Counted from the first letter of the stretch, positions 1 to 8,847 are shown. The stretch: DNA of 64,000 nucleotides from Brevundimonas sp. Root1279 (GCF_001425945.1 NZ_LMEB01000010.1:218342-282341); one strand, 5' to 3'. A program made the numbers and translations. Notes: generated from the sequence alone by a model not told the origin.

Positions 1-58
1 GTATGCGCAAGAGCCTCCCCCGCCGGTCCGGAAGGATCAGAAAGGAAGGAGAGACGAC

Positions 59-1279
<1,221 letters not shown>

Positions 1280-1283
1280 CGGG

Positions 1284-1313
1284 AGCCGGTCGTGCAGCGA
1301 TGCGCGGCCGGCT
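1284..1313 (+). terminator. Hairpin terminator after rtcB
   Basis: A 12-bp stem (AGCCGGTCGTGC against GCGCGGCCGGCT, with two G-U pairs) closes a 6-nt loop and is followed by TTCGTCG. It lies between the convergent rtcB and thioesterase genes and probably ends rtcB transcription; the T-tract is short. Confidence 0.6.
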
Positions 1314-1322
1314 TTCGTCGTC

Positions 1323-2168
1323 TCAGGCTCCGCGCATCGGCACGATCTTCCGCCGCTGACGCACCAGGGCCAGCGGCGTGCCGTCGGGTGCCCAGGCGAC
1401 GCCGTCCTCGACCGCCCAGCCGCCGCCGACGTCGCGGCTCTTGAAGTGGAAATAGGCCCAGCCCTCGGGCGAGACGTCCGGTGTCAGGTCCGCCAGAAGG
1501 TCGGCGCGCAGGTCGACGCTGGCCGAGATCGCCGGCGGCGCCGGCAGGGCCGTCCAGTAGGTCGGATACAGCCCATCCAGCAGGAACAGCAGCCGCGCCT
1601 CGTCCAGCGGCGCGCCGTCCGTCGTGCGCATCCAGCAACCCAGTTCGGGCGACTGGCCGGCGTTCTGGCCGAAAAGCTTGGGTCCGGCGACGAAGCGGTG
1701 CTCGATGTAGCGGGTGAACCAGGGCCCGTAGAGCGGGTCCAGCGGCGAGGATTCCAGCGCGTCTACCGGGGTCGGCTTGACGTCCAGCGGCTTCAGCACC
1801 GGCCCGGCCACGTCGCGGCCAAAGGTGCCCAGCGCCTGCACCGCCATGCGGTCGCCCTGCCCGCCGATGACGCTGGCGTAGGAGACGTTGCGGCCGCCGC
1901 GGGCCATCGCCGGCTTGAAGTTGGCGGCTTCGAAACGCGCCGCCGCCAGATACTGCACGGTCAGGGTCTGCAGAGGCGTCTCGATCCCCAGCCCTTGGCG
2001 CATCGCTCCCCCGGCCAACGCCGCCATCAGCCCGCCGAAGGGCGCGCCCTTGGCCGGCTCCAGCGACATCGGCGCATTGGAGAAGTCGCCGCTGAGCCGG
2101 ACATCCAGCCCGCCCTCCCCATCGTCGGTGAGGGTCAGGGCTTCGGCGAGCGTCTGCTGGAAGGTCAT
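1323..2168 (-). CDS. Acyl-CoA thioesterase-like (double hotdog) protein
   Basis: The 281-aa product resembles the thioesterase-like superfamily (TesB-like double hotdog fold) proteins that hydrolyse acyl-CoA. Recognisable pieces are the N-terminal GAPFGGLMAALAGGAMRQGL helix region, the LTVQYLAAARF strand after it, and the second-half pattern CWMRTTDGAPLD followed by LLFLLDGLYPTYW. I chose ATG at 2168 because homologs usually begin just before the first conserved helix; an upstream ATG (2180) and TTG (2189) are in frame. It is divergent from an HxlR regulator with a candidate operator between them, which suggests it may be the regulator's target. Substrate cannot be told from sequence. Confidence 0.8.
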   Translation of the reverse strand: MTFQQTLAEALTLTDDGEGGLDVRLSGDFSNAPMSLEPAKGAPFGGLMAALAGGAMRQGLGIETPLQTLTVQYLAAARFEAANFKPAMARGGRNVSYASVIGGQGDRMAVQALGTFGRDVAGPVLKPLDVKPTPVDALESSPLDPLYGPWFTRYIEHRFVAGPKLFGQNAGQSPELGCWMRTTDGAPLDEARLLFLLDGLYPTYWTALPAPPAISASVDLRADLLADLTPDVSPEGWAYFHFKSRDVGGGWAVEDGVAWAPDGTPLALVRQRRKIVPMRGA

Positions 2169-2264
2169 TCTCTGGTGCATATCGATCAAGAAAGACGGGC
2201 GGAAGACGGGGGGCCTTCCGCCCGAGTTCGAGGGATCTAGATACGTCGCGGCTCGCCGCTACGT

Positions 2265-2287
2265 GTCAGTAGCGAAAAAATACTGAC
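2265..2287. promoter_or_regulatory. Candidate HxlR operator
   Basis: A perfect inverted repeat, GTCAGTA then 9 nt (GCGAAAAAA) then TACTGAC, lies in the 180-bp divergent region between the thioesterase and HxlR-family genes. Arm length and spacing fit winged-helix dimers such as HxlR/YodB. The assignment to this regulator is inference from position. Confidence 0.55.
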
Positions 2288-2348
2288 CTAGTCCGTTCAG
2301 ATTGGCAACCCTCTTGCCAAATGGCTGACGCGACGTCACCTTCCCTGC

Positions 2349-2852
2349 ATGGGACGCACCGCCGACTATTCTCGCCAGAGCTGTTCGATCGCCGCCACCC
2401 TGGAGGTGATCGGAGATCCGTGGACCCTTCTGGTCATCCGCGACGCCTTCAACGGCGTCAGCCGCTTCGAGCAGTGGCAGGAGAACCTCGGCGTCGCGAG
2501 GAACGTCCTGGCCGCCCGGCTCAAGAGCCTGGTGCAGCACGGCGTGCTCGAGCCCCGCCTCTATTCCGAGCGTCCGCCGCGCAACGAGTACGTCCTGACC
2601 GCCAAAGGCAAGGACCTGTACGGCGTGCTGGTCACCCTGCACGGCTGGGGCGCCAAACACGTCTACGGCGACGCCGACTCGGGCATCGCCATGGTCCACA
2701 AGACGTGCGGCCATGATCTCTCGCCCCGCATCGCCTGCGGCCATTGCAACGAGATCGTCAAACCGCGCGACATCCAGCTGACCCGCGCCGAGAACTGCGC
2801 CACCGTCGGCGACATGATGCCCCGCGAAAAGGCGGACGAGGAAGCGGCTTGA
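2349..2852 (+). CDS. HxlR-family winged-helix transcriptional regulator
   Basis: This 167-aa protein carries the HxlR domain (about residues 12-100): CSIAATLEVIGDPWTLLVIRDAFNGVSRF, then the recognition-helix region RNVLAARLKSLVQHGVLEP and the wing with NEYVLTAKGKDL. HxlR proteins often sense electrophiles or aromatic compounds and control adjacent enzymes. The extra 60-residue C-terminal tail holds a zinc-ribbon-like pair (CGHDLSPRIACGHC), which could bind metal or act as a thiol switch. The gene is divergent from the thioesterase and shares a candidate palindromic operator with it. Confidence 0.9.
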   Translation: MGRTADYSRQSCSIAATLEVIGDPWTLLVIRDAFNGVSRFEQWQENLGVARNVLAARLKSLVQHGVLEPRLYSERPPRNEYVLTAKGKDLYGVLVTLHGWGAKHVYGDADSGIAMVHKTCGHDLSPRIACGHCNEIVKPRDIQLTRAENCATVGDMMPREKADEEAA

Positions 2853-2853
2853 G

Positions 2854-3357
2854 CTAGGGCGCCTTGATGACGTTGATCGTCATGACCACGCCATCGGTCG
2901 CCTGAGCGAGATTAGTGGTGCGCCAAACTGCAACGCACACTTCACCTTCCATCTTGGAGGTGCCCCCGCACCAGAGGTCGGAAAGCGAGCCGTCTGGCGA
3001 CCAGACGTTCCGCTGCTGCTCGCCCCATCCGATTGCGGTCATCTCATCGAGGAGGTCATTCGCGGTCCCGACCGCACCAGAGATGGCGATCTGGCAAACG
3101 CCCGGTTCCGGATTCCAGGACAAGGCGAGCGATGTACCGCCACGGATGAGCGCATACCATTTCCCTTCGTGCTCACGAAGGTTGATGCCGGTGGCGACTT
3201 CGCGAACGCGGTCTTCCGTTACCGCTCCACCTTCAAACAAGGGCAGGCAGCCATTGTGGAGGATGTACTCGGCAGCCTTGGCCGCTGAAGCCTCTTCGGC
3301 TTTGGCCGGGCCCGCAAAGGCGCAGGCGACGGCGGCGAATGCAGCAACAGACTTCAT
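2854..3357 (-). CDS. Secreted hypothetical protein
   Basis: I do not recognise this 167-aa protein. It begins with a clear Sec signal peptide (MKSVAAFAAVACAFAGPAKAEE, cleavage expected after AKA), so the mature protein is periplasmic or secreted. The mature part has four cysteines (in HNGCLPLF, PGVCQIAIS, LWCGGTS and GEVCVAVW), which could make two disulfides. The ATG at 3357 was chosen because the signal peptide starts there; a much longer open frame upstream is antisense to the GST gene. It is convergent with and 1 nt from the HxlR gene. G+C is somewhat lower than the neighbours, compatible with a mobile accessory gene. Confidence 0.7.
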   Translation of the reverse strand: MKSVAAFAAVACAFAGPAKAEEASAAKAAEYILHNGCLPLFEGGAVTEDRVREVATGINLREHEGKWYALIRGGTSLALSWNPEPGVCQIAISGAVGTANDLLDEMTAIGWGEQQRNVWSPDGSLSDLWCGGTSKMEGEVCVAVWRTTNLAQATDGVVMTINVIKAP

Positions 3358-3432
3358 GACGCGACCCCAAAAAACGCGCGGCGCATACAACGCCGGCGAC
3401 CACCGACCAAGCGTTGCAAGAGATAATCTAGA

Positions 3433-4185
3433 ATGTTCCAGCCCGTCACCCTGATCGGCAGCCCCGTCTCGCCGTATGTCCGCAAGGTCCTCGCCGTCTG
3501 CGCGATCAAGGGGATCGAGGTCGAGCTCGATCCGATCACGCCCTTCATGGGTAATGACGATTTCGAGACCGTCAGCCCGCTCCGCCGCATTCCGGTCTGG
3601 ATCGAGGGCGACGTCACGCTCTGCGACTCCAGCATCATCGTCCAGTACATCGAGGAGACCCGGCCCGGCCCGGCCCTGTGGCCGGCCGATCCGGTGCAGC
3701 GAGCCAAGGCGCGCTTCATTGAGGAGTTCGCGGACACCCGCCTGTTCGACGTCCTGGGCTGGAAGCTGTTCTTCCAGCTGGCCCTGAAGCCGCTCTTCTT
3801 TGGCGGCGAGGCCGATCAGGCCCTGGTCGACCAGGCGCGCGACGCCGACCTGCCGGCCCTGCTCGACTGGCTCGAGACCCAGACGCCCGAGACCGGCTTC
3901 CTGTTCGGCGACCTGTCCATCGCCGACCTCAGCCTCGCCCCGGCCTTCTTCAACGCCCGCGCGGTCAAGGTCGAGGTCGAGCCGGAACGCTGGCCCAAGG
4001 TTGCGGCCTGGCTCCAACGCATGACCGACGAGACCCCGCTGGGCTCGCTCAACAAGCTGGCCCGCGCCCTGCTGCGGACCCCGATCGAGCACCACCGCGA
4101 GCGCCTGACCGAGTTCGGCCTGACGCCCGCCGCCCGCAGCTGGGGCGGCAGTGTGCCGCGCCGCGGTCCGATGACTCCTCGCTGA
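3433..4185 (+). CDS. Glutathione S-transferase family protein
   Basis: This 250-aa cytosolic protein has the GST layout. The N-terminal thioredoxin-like domain (about 1-80) begins with SPVSPYVRKVLAV and contains the glutathione-site pattern IPVWIEGD followed by LCDSSIIVQYIEE, where the Asp-Ser-Ser usually binds the gamma-glutamyl group. An all-helical C-terminal domain follows, with LADLSLAPAF-type residues (SIADLSLAPAFF) that form the N-capping box. The tail after residue 215 is longer than in most GSTs. The gene precedes a thiolase by 74 bp. The substrate is unknown. Confidence 0.88.
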   Translation: MFQPVTLIGSPVSPYVRKVLAVCAIKGIEVELDPITPFMGNDDFETVSPLRRIPVWIEGDVTLCDSSIIVQYIEETRPGPALWPADPVQRAKARFIEEFADTRLFDVLGWKLFFQLALKPLFFGGEADQALVDQARDADLPALLDWLETQTPETGFLFGDLSIADLSLAPAFFNARAVKVEVEPERWPKVAAWLQRMTDETPLGSLNKLARALLRTPIEHHRERLTEFGLTPAARSWGGSVPRRGPMTPR

Positions 4186-4259
4186 TCGACGGCTTGCACT
4201 CCGCCGCCGACCGGCTCATTCACGCGTCCAAAATCACAAGACTCGCTCAGGTTAGCTCC

Positions 4260-5441
4260 ATGTCCGATCCCGTCGTCATCTGCTCCTTCGCCCGCACCCC
4301 GATGGGCGGCTTCCAGGGCGCCCTGTCGGGCGTGAAGGCCACCGAACTGGGCGCCGCCGCGGTCAAGGCCGCCGTCGAGCGCGCCGGCGTCGACGCGGCG
4401 AAGGTCGACCAGATCTACATGGGCTGCGTCCTGCCCGCCGGCCTCGGCCAAGCCCCGGCTCGCCAGGCCGCCATCGGCGCCGGCCTCGGCCAGCACGTCG
4501 AGGCGACCACGGTGAACAAGATGTGCGGCTCGGGCCTCCAGGCGGCCATGATGGCGCACGACGCCCTGCTGGCCGGCACGGCCGACGTCATCGTCGCGGG
4601 CGGCATGGAGTCGATGACCGGCGCCCCCTACGTCATGGCCAAGCACCGTTCGGGCGCCCGCATCGGCCACGACGTCATCTCGGACAGCATGTACCTGGAC
4701 GGGCTGGAGGACGCCTACACCCCCGGCAAGCTGATGGGCGCCTTCGCCGAGGACTCGGCCGGGACCTACCAGTTCACCCGCGAGCAGCAGGACGAATACG
4801 CCATCGAGAGCCTCAACCGGGCGCTCAAGGCCATTGAGAGCGGAGCCTTCGACAAGGAGATCGTCCCGGTCGAGGTGAAGACCCGCAAGGGCGTGGAGAC
4901 CGTCAGCCGCGACGAACAACCCGGCAAGGCCATGCCGGAGAAGATCCCGACCCTGAAGCCGGCCTTCTCCAAGGACGGCACCATCACCGCCGCCAACGCC
5001 AGCTCGATCTCGGATGGCGCTGCCGCCCTGGTCATGACCCGCGAGAGCGTCGCCAAGGCCATGGGCCTGCCGATCGTCGCCCGCGTCGTCAGCCACGCCG
5101 CCCACGCCCACGAACCGGGCCTGTTCACCACCGCCCCGGTCCCGGCCATGCAGAAGGCGCTCAAGAAGGCCGGCTGGTCGGTCGAGGACGTCGACCTGTG
5201 GGAGGTCAACGAGGCCTTCGCCGTCGTCGCCATGATCGCCATGCAGGAACTCGGCATCGACCGCGCCAAGCTGAACGTCAACGGCGGCGCCACGGCGCTG
5301 GGTCACCCGATCGGCGCCTCGGGCGCCCGCGTCCTGACCACCCTGCTCGCCGCCCTGGAAGCCCGCGGCGGCAAGAAGGGCGTCGCCAGCCTCTGCATCG
5401 GCGGCGGCGAGGCCGTGGCGATGGCGGTGGAACTGGTCTAG
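4260..5441 (+). CDS. Acetyl-CoA C-acyltransferase (thiolase)
   Basis: A 393-aa thiolase with the full catalytic set: the acylated nucleophile Cys89 in NKMCGSG, His349 in GHPIGASGAR and the second-base Cys379 in CIGGGEA. Length and the NEAFA motif match biosynthetic acetyl-CoA acetyltransferases (two acetyl-CoA to acetoacetyl-CoA), which feed PHB or run in reverse in degradation; a beta-oxidation role cannot be excluded. The ATG at 4260 was chosen because MSDPVVICSFARTP aligns with family N-termini; the open frame extends 22 codons further up. The stop overlaps the convergent SRPBCC gene by 4 nt. Confidence 0.94.
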   Translation: MSDPVVICSFARTPMGGFQGALSGVKATELGAAAVKAAVERAGVDAAKVDQIYMGCVLPAGLGQAPARQAAIGAGLGQHVEATTVNKMCGSGLQAAMMAHDALLAGTADVIVAGGMESMTGAPYVMAKHRSGARIGHDVISDSMYLDGLEDAYTPGKLMGAFAEDSAGTYQFTREQQDEYAIESLNRALKAIESGAFDKEIVPVEVKTRKGVETVSRDEQPGKAMPEKIPTLKPAFSKDGTITAANASSISDGAAALVMTRESVAKAMGLPIVARVVSHAAHAHEPGLFTTAPVPAMQKALKKAGWSVEDVDLWEVNEAFAVVAMIAMQELGIDRAKLNVNGGATALGHPIGASGARVLTTLLAALEARGGKKGVASLCIGGGEAVAMAVELV

Positions 5442-5926
5442 GCCGCCACCGCGTCCTGCGCGAACATCCCATCCAGTCGGGCGTAGCCGGCCTCCATGCC
5501 GCTGGTCATGCCCGACATCTTGGCCCCATCACGGGCCTCCTGCGACGCATAGAGGATGTGCGTCCGCAGCACAGTGCCGCCGTCGACCTCGTGCAGGGTC
5601 TGGGTGACCAGGGTCTCTCCGCCGGTCCAGTCCTCGTCAAAGAGTTCGGTGGCCACCATCCGCTCGTCGGGGACCAACTCCTTGAACACGCTGGTCAGAC
5701 CCATGGTGCGGCCGTCCTCATTGGCCCATTCAACCCGCAGCGCCCCGCCGACACGCAGGTCGACCGTGCACACGGGCATCGACCAGCCCGGCGGGCCCAA
5801 CATCCAGCGCTTCATCAGTTCGGCCTCGCTGATCGCCCGCCACACCTGGGCGCGGCTGGCGTCGAAGCGGCGCTCGATCAGGATCTCGCGGTCGCCGGGC
5901 GTGGTCATCTTCAGCGGTTCTGGCAT
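5438..5926 (-). CDS. SRPBCC (AHSA1-type) domain protein
   Basis: This 162-aa protein has the START-like SRPBCC fold seen in Aha1-type proteins: an N-terminal LIERRFDASRAQVWRAISEAELMKRW strand-helix, the central RVGGALRVEW, and the C-terminal helix GMEAGYARLDGMFA. These proteins bind hydrophobic ligands; function is unassigned. The ATG at 5926 has an AGGAG site 7 nt upstream, which favours it over GTG/ATG codons further up. It lies 17 nt after the ArsR-type gene on the same strand; ArsR-SRPBCC pairs are a widespread two-gene module in which the regulator controls the partner. Confidence 0.88.
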   Translation of the reverse strand: MPEPLKMTTPGDREILIERRFDASRAQVWRAISEAELMKRWMLGPPGWSMPVCTVDLRVGGALRVEWANEDGRTMGLTSVFKELVPDERMVATELFDEDWTGGETLVTQTLHEVDGGTVLRTHILYASQEARDGAKMSGMTSGMEAGYARLDGMFAQDAVAA

Positions 5927-5943
5927 CGGTCGTCTCCTCTCCA

Positions 5944-6297
5944 TCACTGACCGGGCGTCTTCGCCCCGGTCGTCTTGAGTTCTTCCAGCACCGCGTCGAG
6001 CGCCGCATAGCGGGCCTCGAACAGGGTGCGCAGTTCGATCAGAAAATCATTTGCGATCACGAGAGCCTCCGGCTCCAGCTTGCGGGGACGGCGCTGGGCG
6101 TCCTGCCCCGTCGAGATCAGCCCGGCCCGCTCCAGCACCTTCAGATGCCGCGAGATGGCCGGCTGGCTCATGTCGAACGGCGCCGCCAGTTCGCTGACCG
6201 AGGCCTCGCCCTGGGCCAGCCGCTTGAGGATGGCCCGCCGGGTCGGGTCCGCCAGGGCGGCGAAGGTCTCGTCCAGCTTGAGTGCGGTCGCGGCCAT
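5944..6297 (-). CDS. ArsR-family winged-helix regulator
   Basis: A 117-aa ArsR-type repressor: the HTH spans LADPTRRAILKRLAQGEASVSELAAPFDMSQPAISRHLKVLERAGLI (about 12-57), followed by the wing. It lacks the ELCVCDL metal-site motif, so it belongs to the non-metal branch usually paired with SRPBCC proteins, as here. ATG at 6297 is supported by GAGG 7 nt upstream; the open frame continues through the promoter palindrome, which argues against the longer form. It probably represses its own operon through the palindrome at 6317-6332. Confidence 0.92.
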   Translation of the reverse strand: MAATALKLDETFAALADPTRRAILKRLAQGEASVSELAAPFDMSQPAISRHLKVLERAGLISTGQDAQRRPRKLEPEALVIANDFLIELRTLFEARYAALDAVLEELKTTGAKTPGQ

Positions 6298-6316
6298 TCC
6301 ATAACCTCGCTGTTGT

Positions 6317-6332
6317 ATAACGTATACGTTAT
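6317..6332. promoter_or_regulatory. 16-bp perfect palindrome, probable ArsR operator
   Basis: ATAACGTATACGTTAT is a perfect 16-bp palindrome 19 nt upstream of the ArsR-type start codon. It overlaps the -10 of a plausible minus-strand promoter, so repressor binding would block RNA polymerase directly. Confidence 0.7.
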
Positions 6333-6349
6333 GCATCAAGCAGAGTCAA
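6321..6349 (-). promoter_or_regulatory. Candidate promoter of the ArsR-SRPBCC operon
   Basis: On the minus strand TTGACT (6349-6344) and TATACG (6326-6321) are separated by 17 nt, matching housekeeping-type spacing. The -10 lies inside the palindrome. Prediction by eye only. Confidence 0.45.
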
Positions 6350-6404
6350 CGCTCTTGTCCGATCCGGGCGCGCCGGCCTAGCCTCGCGTCTTCGGGAGAC
6401 TTCC

Positions 6405-7379
6405 ATGACCGTGAACCGAAGAGCCGCCCTGGGCCTCGCCGCCCTGGCCGCCGCGCCGCTGCCGGCACGCGCCGTGACACCGGTGTCGCAGGCGACCGCG
6501 CCGCCCGATCCGACCGAGACCATCCGGCTCTGGCCCGGCGCTGCGCCCGGCGGCGAGAGGGTGACGGTCACGCCCAAGGTGGTCGAGCGCTCGACCGACC
6601 CGAGCTTCCACGACCGCTTCGCTCAGTACACGACCGATCCGATCCTGACCGTGCTGCGGCCCGAACGGCCCAACGGCGCCTCCCTGCTGCTGATCCCGGG
6701 CGGCGGCTACAAATGGGCCGTGGTCGACAAGGAGGGGCTGGACGTCGCCCGCGTCTTCGCCGCCGCGGGCGTCACCTGCTACGTGCTGCGCTACCGCCTG
6801 CCCGGCGACGGTTGGGCGGCCGGCCCTGACGCGCCGCTGCAAGACGCCCAACGCGCCCTGCGCCTGGTCCGCGCTCGCGCCGCCGCGGACGGCCTGGACC
6901 CCGCCCGCGTCGCCGTCCTCGGCGCCTCGGCCGGCGGCCATCTGGCCGGTATGCTCACCGCGCGCGCCGACGTGACCTACGCCCCCGTCGACGAGGCCGA
7001 CGCCGCCCCCTTCCGTCCCGACCTGTCGATCCTACTCTATCCGGTCGCGACAATGGCCGACCCGTACGTCCACGCCGGCTCCAGCAAGGAGATGCTGGGC
7101 GAGTCGCCGTCTCCCGAGGCCATCGCCCGCTATTCCCTTGAGCGGATGACCTGGAGCGGCCGCCCGCCGGTTTTCCTGCTGCACGCCATCGATGACGCCG
7201 CCGTGCCGGTCGAGAACAGCCTGCAGCTTCTGTCAGCCCTCCGCACCGCCCAGGTCCCCGCCGAAGTTCACCTGTTCCAGGAGGGTGGCCATGGGTTCGG
7301 CATCCGCCTCATCGGGGGCAAGCCGGCGTCGGCGTGGCCGGAGCTGGCAATGGCTTGGGCCGCGCGGCACGGATGGTGA
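6405..7379 (+). CDS. Secreted alpha/beta-hydrolase (acetylxylan-esterase-like)
   Basis: The 324-aa protein starts with a twin-arginine-like signal (NRRAALGLAALAAAPLPARA), so it is likely exported folded. The hydrolase core shows the oxyanion element LLIPGGGY (95-102), the nucleophile Ser175 in GASAGG, a probable Asp263 or Asp264 in HAIDDAAVP and the catalytic His296 in GGHGFG. This arrangement is that of the BD-FAE/Axe-like carbohydrate esterases that remove acetyl groups from xylan or sugars. It stands alone, starting 108 bp after the divergent ArsR gene. The substrate assignment is inference. Confidence 0.88.
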   Translation: MTVNRRAALGLAALAAAPLPARAVTPVSQATAPPDPTETIRLWPGAAPGGERVTVTPKVVERSTDPSFHDRFAQYTTDPILTVLRPERPNGASLLLIPGGGYKWAVVDKEGLDVARVFAAAGVTCYVLRYRLPGDGWAAGPDAPLQDAQRALRLVRARAAADGLDPARVAVLGASAGGHLAGMLTARADVTYAPVDEADAAPFRPDLSILLYPVATMADPYVHAGSSKEMLGESPSPEAIARYSLERMTWSGRPPVFLLHAIDDAAVPVENSLQLLSALRTAQVPAEVHLFQEGGHGFGIRLIGGKPASAWPELAMAWAARHGW

Positions 7380-7426
7380 ATGGAGCGCGCGATGGCTCCG
7401 GAGCAGACCTCGGCGATGGCAGCTAT

Positions 7427-7444
7427 GGGTGGAAAGCGGACATT
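7427..7444 (+). repeat. Islet-flanking motif, left copy
   Basis: GGGTGGAAAGCGGACATT lies 19 bp before the barstar-like gene. A similar motif (GGGTCGAATGCGGACTT) occurs just after that gene, so the two copies bracket the low-GC islet. Confidence 0.5.
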
Positions 7445-7462
7445 GCACAGGTTAGCCTCCGA

Positions 7463-7981
7463 ATGATGTTCACAAGCGAAGCTGATTTTGAGCGAGCTGA
7501 CTGGCCACTCCTCCAAAATGGCGCCGTCAATCTGTTCTGGAAGCCTGAAATCCTTGCCGATGCCCGGGGAGAATTGGCTGGCTTGGATTATGAGATTTCG
7601 GAGGTTTCGTGCGGCGCTGAAGTCCCAAGCTTCGAGGTCCAATTATCTAACGCACTTAAATGGCAAGAGCAGTTCGGCTATGAGCCTTGGACCGGCAATC
7701 TCGACGCTCTAAACGATGGCCTGAGATACTACCCGTTCGGTCCGTCCGGGCGGAGCGCGTTGGTACTAACAGGTTTTCATCACCTGGTTGCCGCCGACAG
7801 CGAGCGCGCTCACGTCATTCTCGACATTATAGAAACGGCAGCCCGCGACCATTTGTTGAACGCGAAGTTGCTCATCGCTTTGGTGCAGACCGATGATCCC
7901 GGCTACTCCTGCCCGGATATTGGCGGTCGCAACGCGAGCTGGAACGGCCGCGAATGGTTGAACGCTAATCGCGGCTTGTAG
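7463..7981 (+). CDS. Barstar-like (ribonuclease inhibitor family) protein
   Basis: This 172-aa protein resembles the barstar family in its second half: a WTGNLDALNDGL helix start, a hydrophobic strand SALVLTGF, then HVILDIIETAARDHLLNAKLLIALVQTDDPG, the pattern seen in barstar-related proteins. Barstars inhibit barnase-type RNases and serve as immunity proteins. The first 70 residues are extra and unrecognised. Tandem ATGs at 7463 and 7466 are the likely starts; the open frame runs back into the esterase gene. G+C is clearly lower than in neighbours and the gene is bracketed by matching short motifs, both signs of transfer. No toxin gene is adjacent. Confidence 0.65.
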   Translation: MMFTSEADFERADWPLLQNGAVNLFWKPEILADARGELAGLDYEISEVSCGAEVPSFEVQLSNALKWQEQFGYEPWTGNLDALNDGLRYYPFGPSGRSALVLTGFHHLVAADSERAHVILDIIETAARDHLLNAKLLIALVQTDDPGYSCPDIGGRNASWNGREWLNANRGL

Positions 7982-7998
7982 CGGCCAACGTCCGCAAC

Positions 7999-8015
7999 GG
8001 GTCGAATGCGGACTT
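7999..8015 (+). repeat. Islet-flanking motif, right copy
   Basis: GGGTCGAATGCGGACTT starts 18 bp after the barstar-like stop codon and matches the left copy at 13 of its first 15 bases. It forms part of a stretch reading CGTCCGCAACGGGTCGAATGC. Confidence 0.5.
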
Positions 8016-8028
8016 CAGCATTCGAAAC

Positions 8029-8265
8029 CTACTCCTCCGCCGCCCCCTCCAGATCGGCGGCGTCGAAGTCGTAGTCCAGCAAATCCCCCGGCCGGCAGTC
8101 CAGCGCCGCGCACAGCTTGGCCAGGGTGCGGAAGCGTATGCCCTTCACCTTGCCCGAACGGAACAGCGACAGCTGGGTCTCGCTCAAGCCCACCTCAGCG
8201 GCGAGATCCCGCGCCTTGAGGCCCTTCTTGACGATGAGATGGTCAAGGGTGACGCGGATCGGCAT
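8029..8265 (-). CDS. Small XRE/Cro-type HTH regulator
   Basis: A 78-aa single-domain Cro/C1-type HTH protein. The helices read LIVKKGLKARDLAAEVGLSETQLSLFRSGKVKGIRFRTLAKLCAALDCRPGDLLDY, with the ending typical of the YozG-like group. The start ATG overlaps the upstream DUF2975 stop (TGATG), so the two are translationally coupled. DUF2975-plus-HTH pairs are common and usually unstudied. Twin repeats in the divergent promoter region 530 bp upstream, ahead of the operon, are its likely operators. Confidence 0.92.
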   Translation of the reverse strand: MPIRVTLDHLIVKKGLKARDLAAEVGLSETQLSLFRSGKVKGIRFRTLAKLCAALDCRPGDLLDYDFDAADLEGAAEE

Positions 8266-8762
8266 CAGATCATCTCGTCCAGCTCGGCCTGGACCTTGCC
8301 CGCCTGCTCGGCCACGCCGCCCAGGAGGTACAGCGCGCCCCCGATCATGCCCAGCGTCATGCCCGGCACGTCGAAATGGGCGAAGCCGCCCTCGATGGCG
8401 CCGATCAGGCGCAGCAGGTTGGTGACCACGAAGACGCTCAGCACCCCGCCGACGCCGAGCGCCAGCCCGACCCGCCGCAGTGCATGCGCCAGGGTCGGCT
8501 GGATCAGCCGCCCCTTGGCCAACTCGCCCAGGGCGCTGCCGATAGACCAGACGCCGAACAGGTAGCAGGCCGGCGGCAAGCCGGAGATCATCGAGGCCCA
8601 CAACGTGGTCGGATAGCCGCCGTAGCCGCGGCTCCACATCACCGCCGGGGCGATCACATGCATCAGCGCCAGCAGAGCCCCGACGCTGACGACCATGAAG
8701 ATCGCCAACCAGCGAAACTGGCGGCAGCGCTGGCGGAAGCGGTCGATATCGGCCTGGCTCAA
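8265..8762 (-). CDS. DUF2975-type membrane protein
   Basis: This 165-aa integral membrane protein has four hydrophobic segments (about 17-39, 53-75, 98-118 and 131-150), matching the DUF2975 pattern, including the YLFGVWSIGSALGELAKGRLIQPTLAHALRRVG loop. Function is unknown; such proteins may present a signal to the co-encoded HTH regulator. TTG at 8762 with GGAG 8 nt upstream is the only sensible start. It is divergent from an ABC exporter operon, which the pair may control. Confidence 0.8.
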   Translation of the reverse strand: MSQADIDRFRQRCRQFRWLAIFMVVSVGALLALMHVIAPAVMWSRGYGGYPTTLWASMISGLPPACYLFGVWSIGSALGELAKGRLIQPTLAHALRRVGLALGVGGVLSVFVVTNLLRLIGAIEGGFAHFDVPGMTLGMIGGALYLLGGVAEQAGKVQAELDEMI

Positions 8763-8794
8763 GGTCGGTCTCCGAGGTTCGAAACGTGTCTCAT

Positions 8795-8847
8795 CTTTAA
8801 TCTTGACTTAAAGACGCGCCGTTCGCAACTTTATATCTGACTTAAAC
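8795..8847. promoter_or_regulatory. Twin 19-bp operator-like repeats
   Basis: Two direct copies of CTTTA-N5-TGACTTAAA (8795-8813 and 8829-8847), 34 bp apart, lie between the DUF2975/HTH and ABC transporter operons. The first copy is also an inverted repeat (CTTTAA-N7-TTAAAG). They are good candidates for binding sites of the XRE-type regulator. Confidence 0.55.

Noticed and set aside
3816..5306. 496-codon minus-strand open frame
   Set aside because: Antisense to the thiolase and GST genes; shadow frame.
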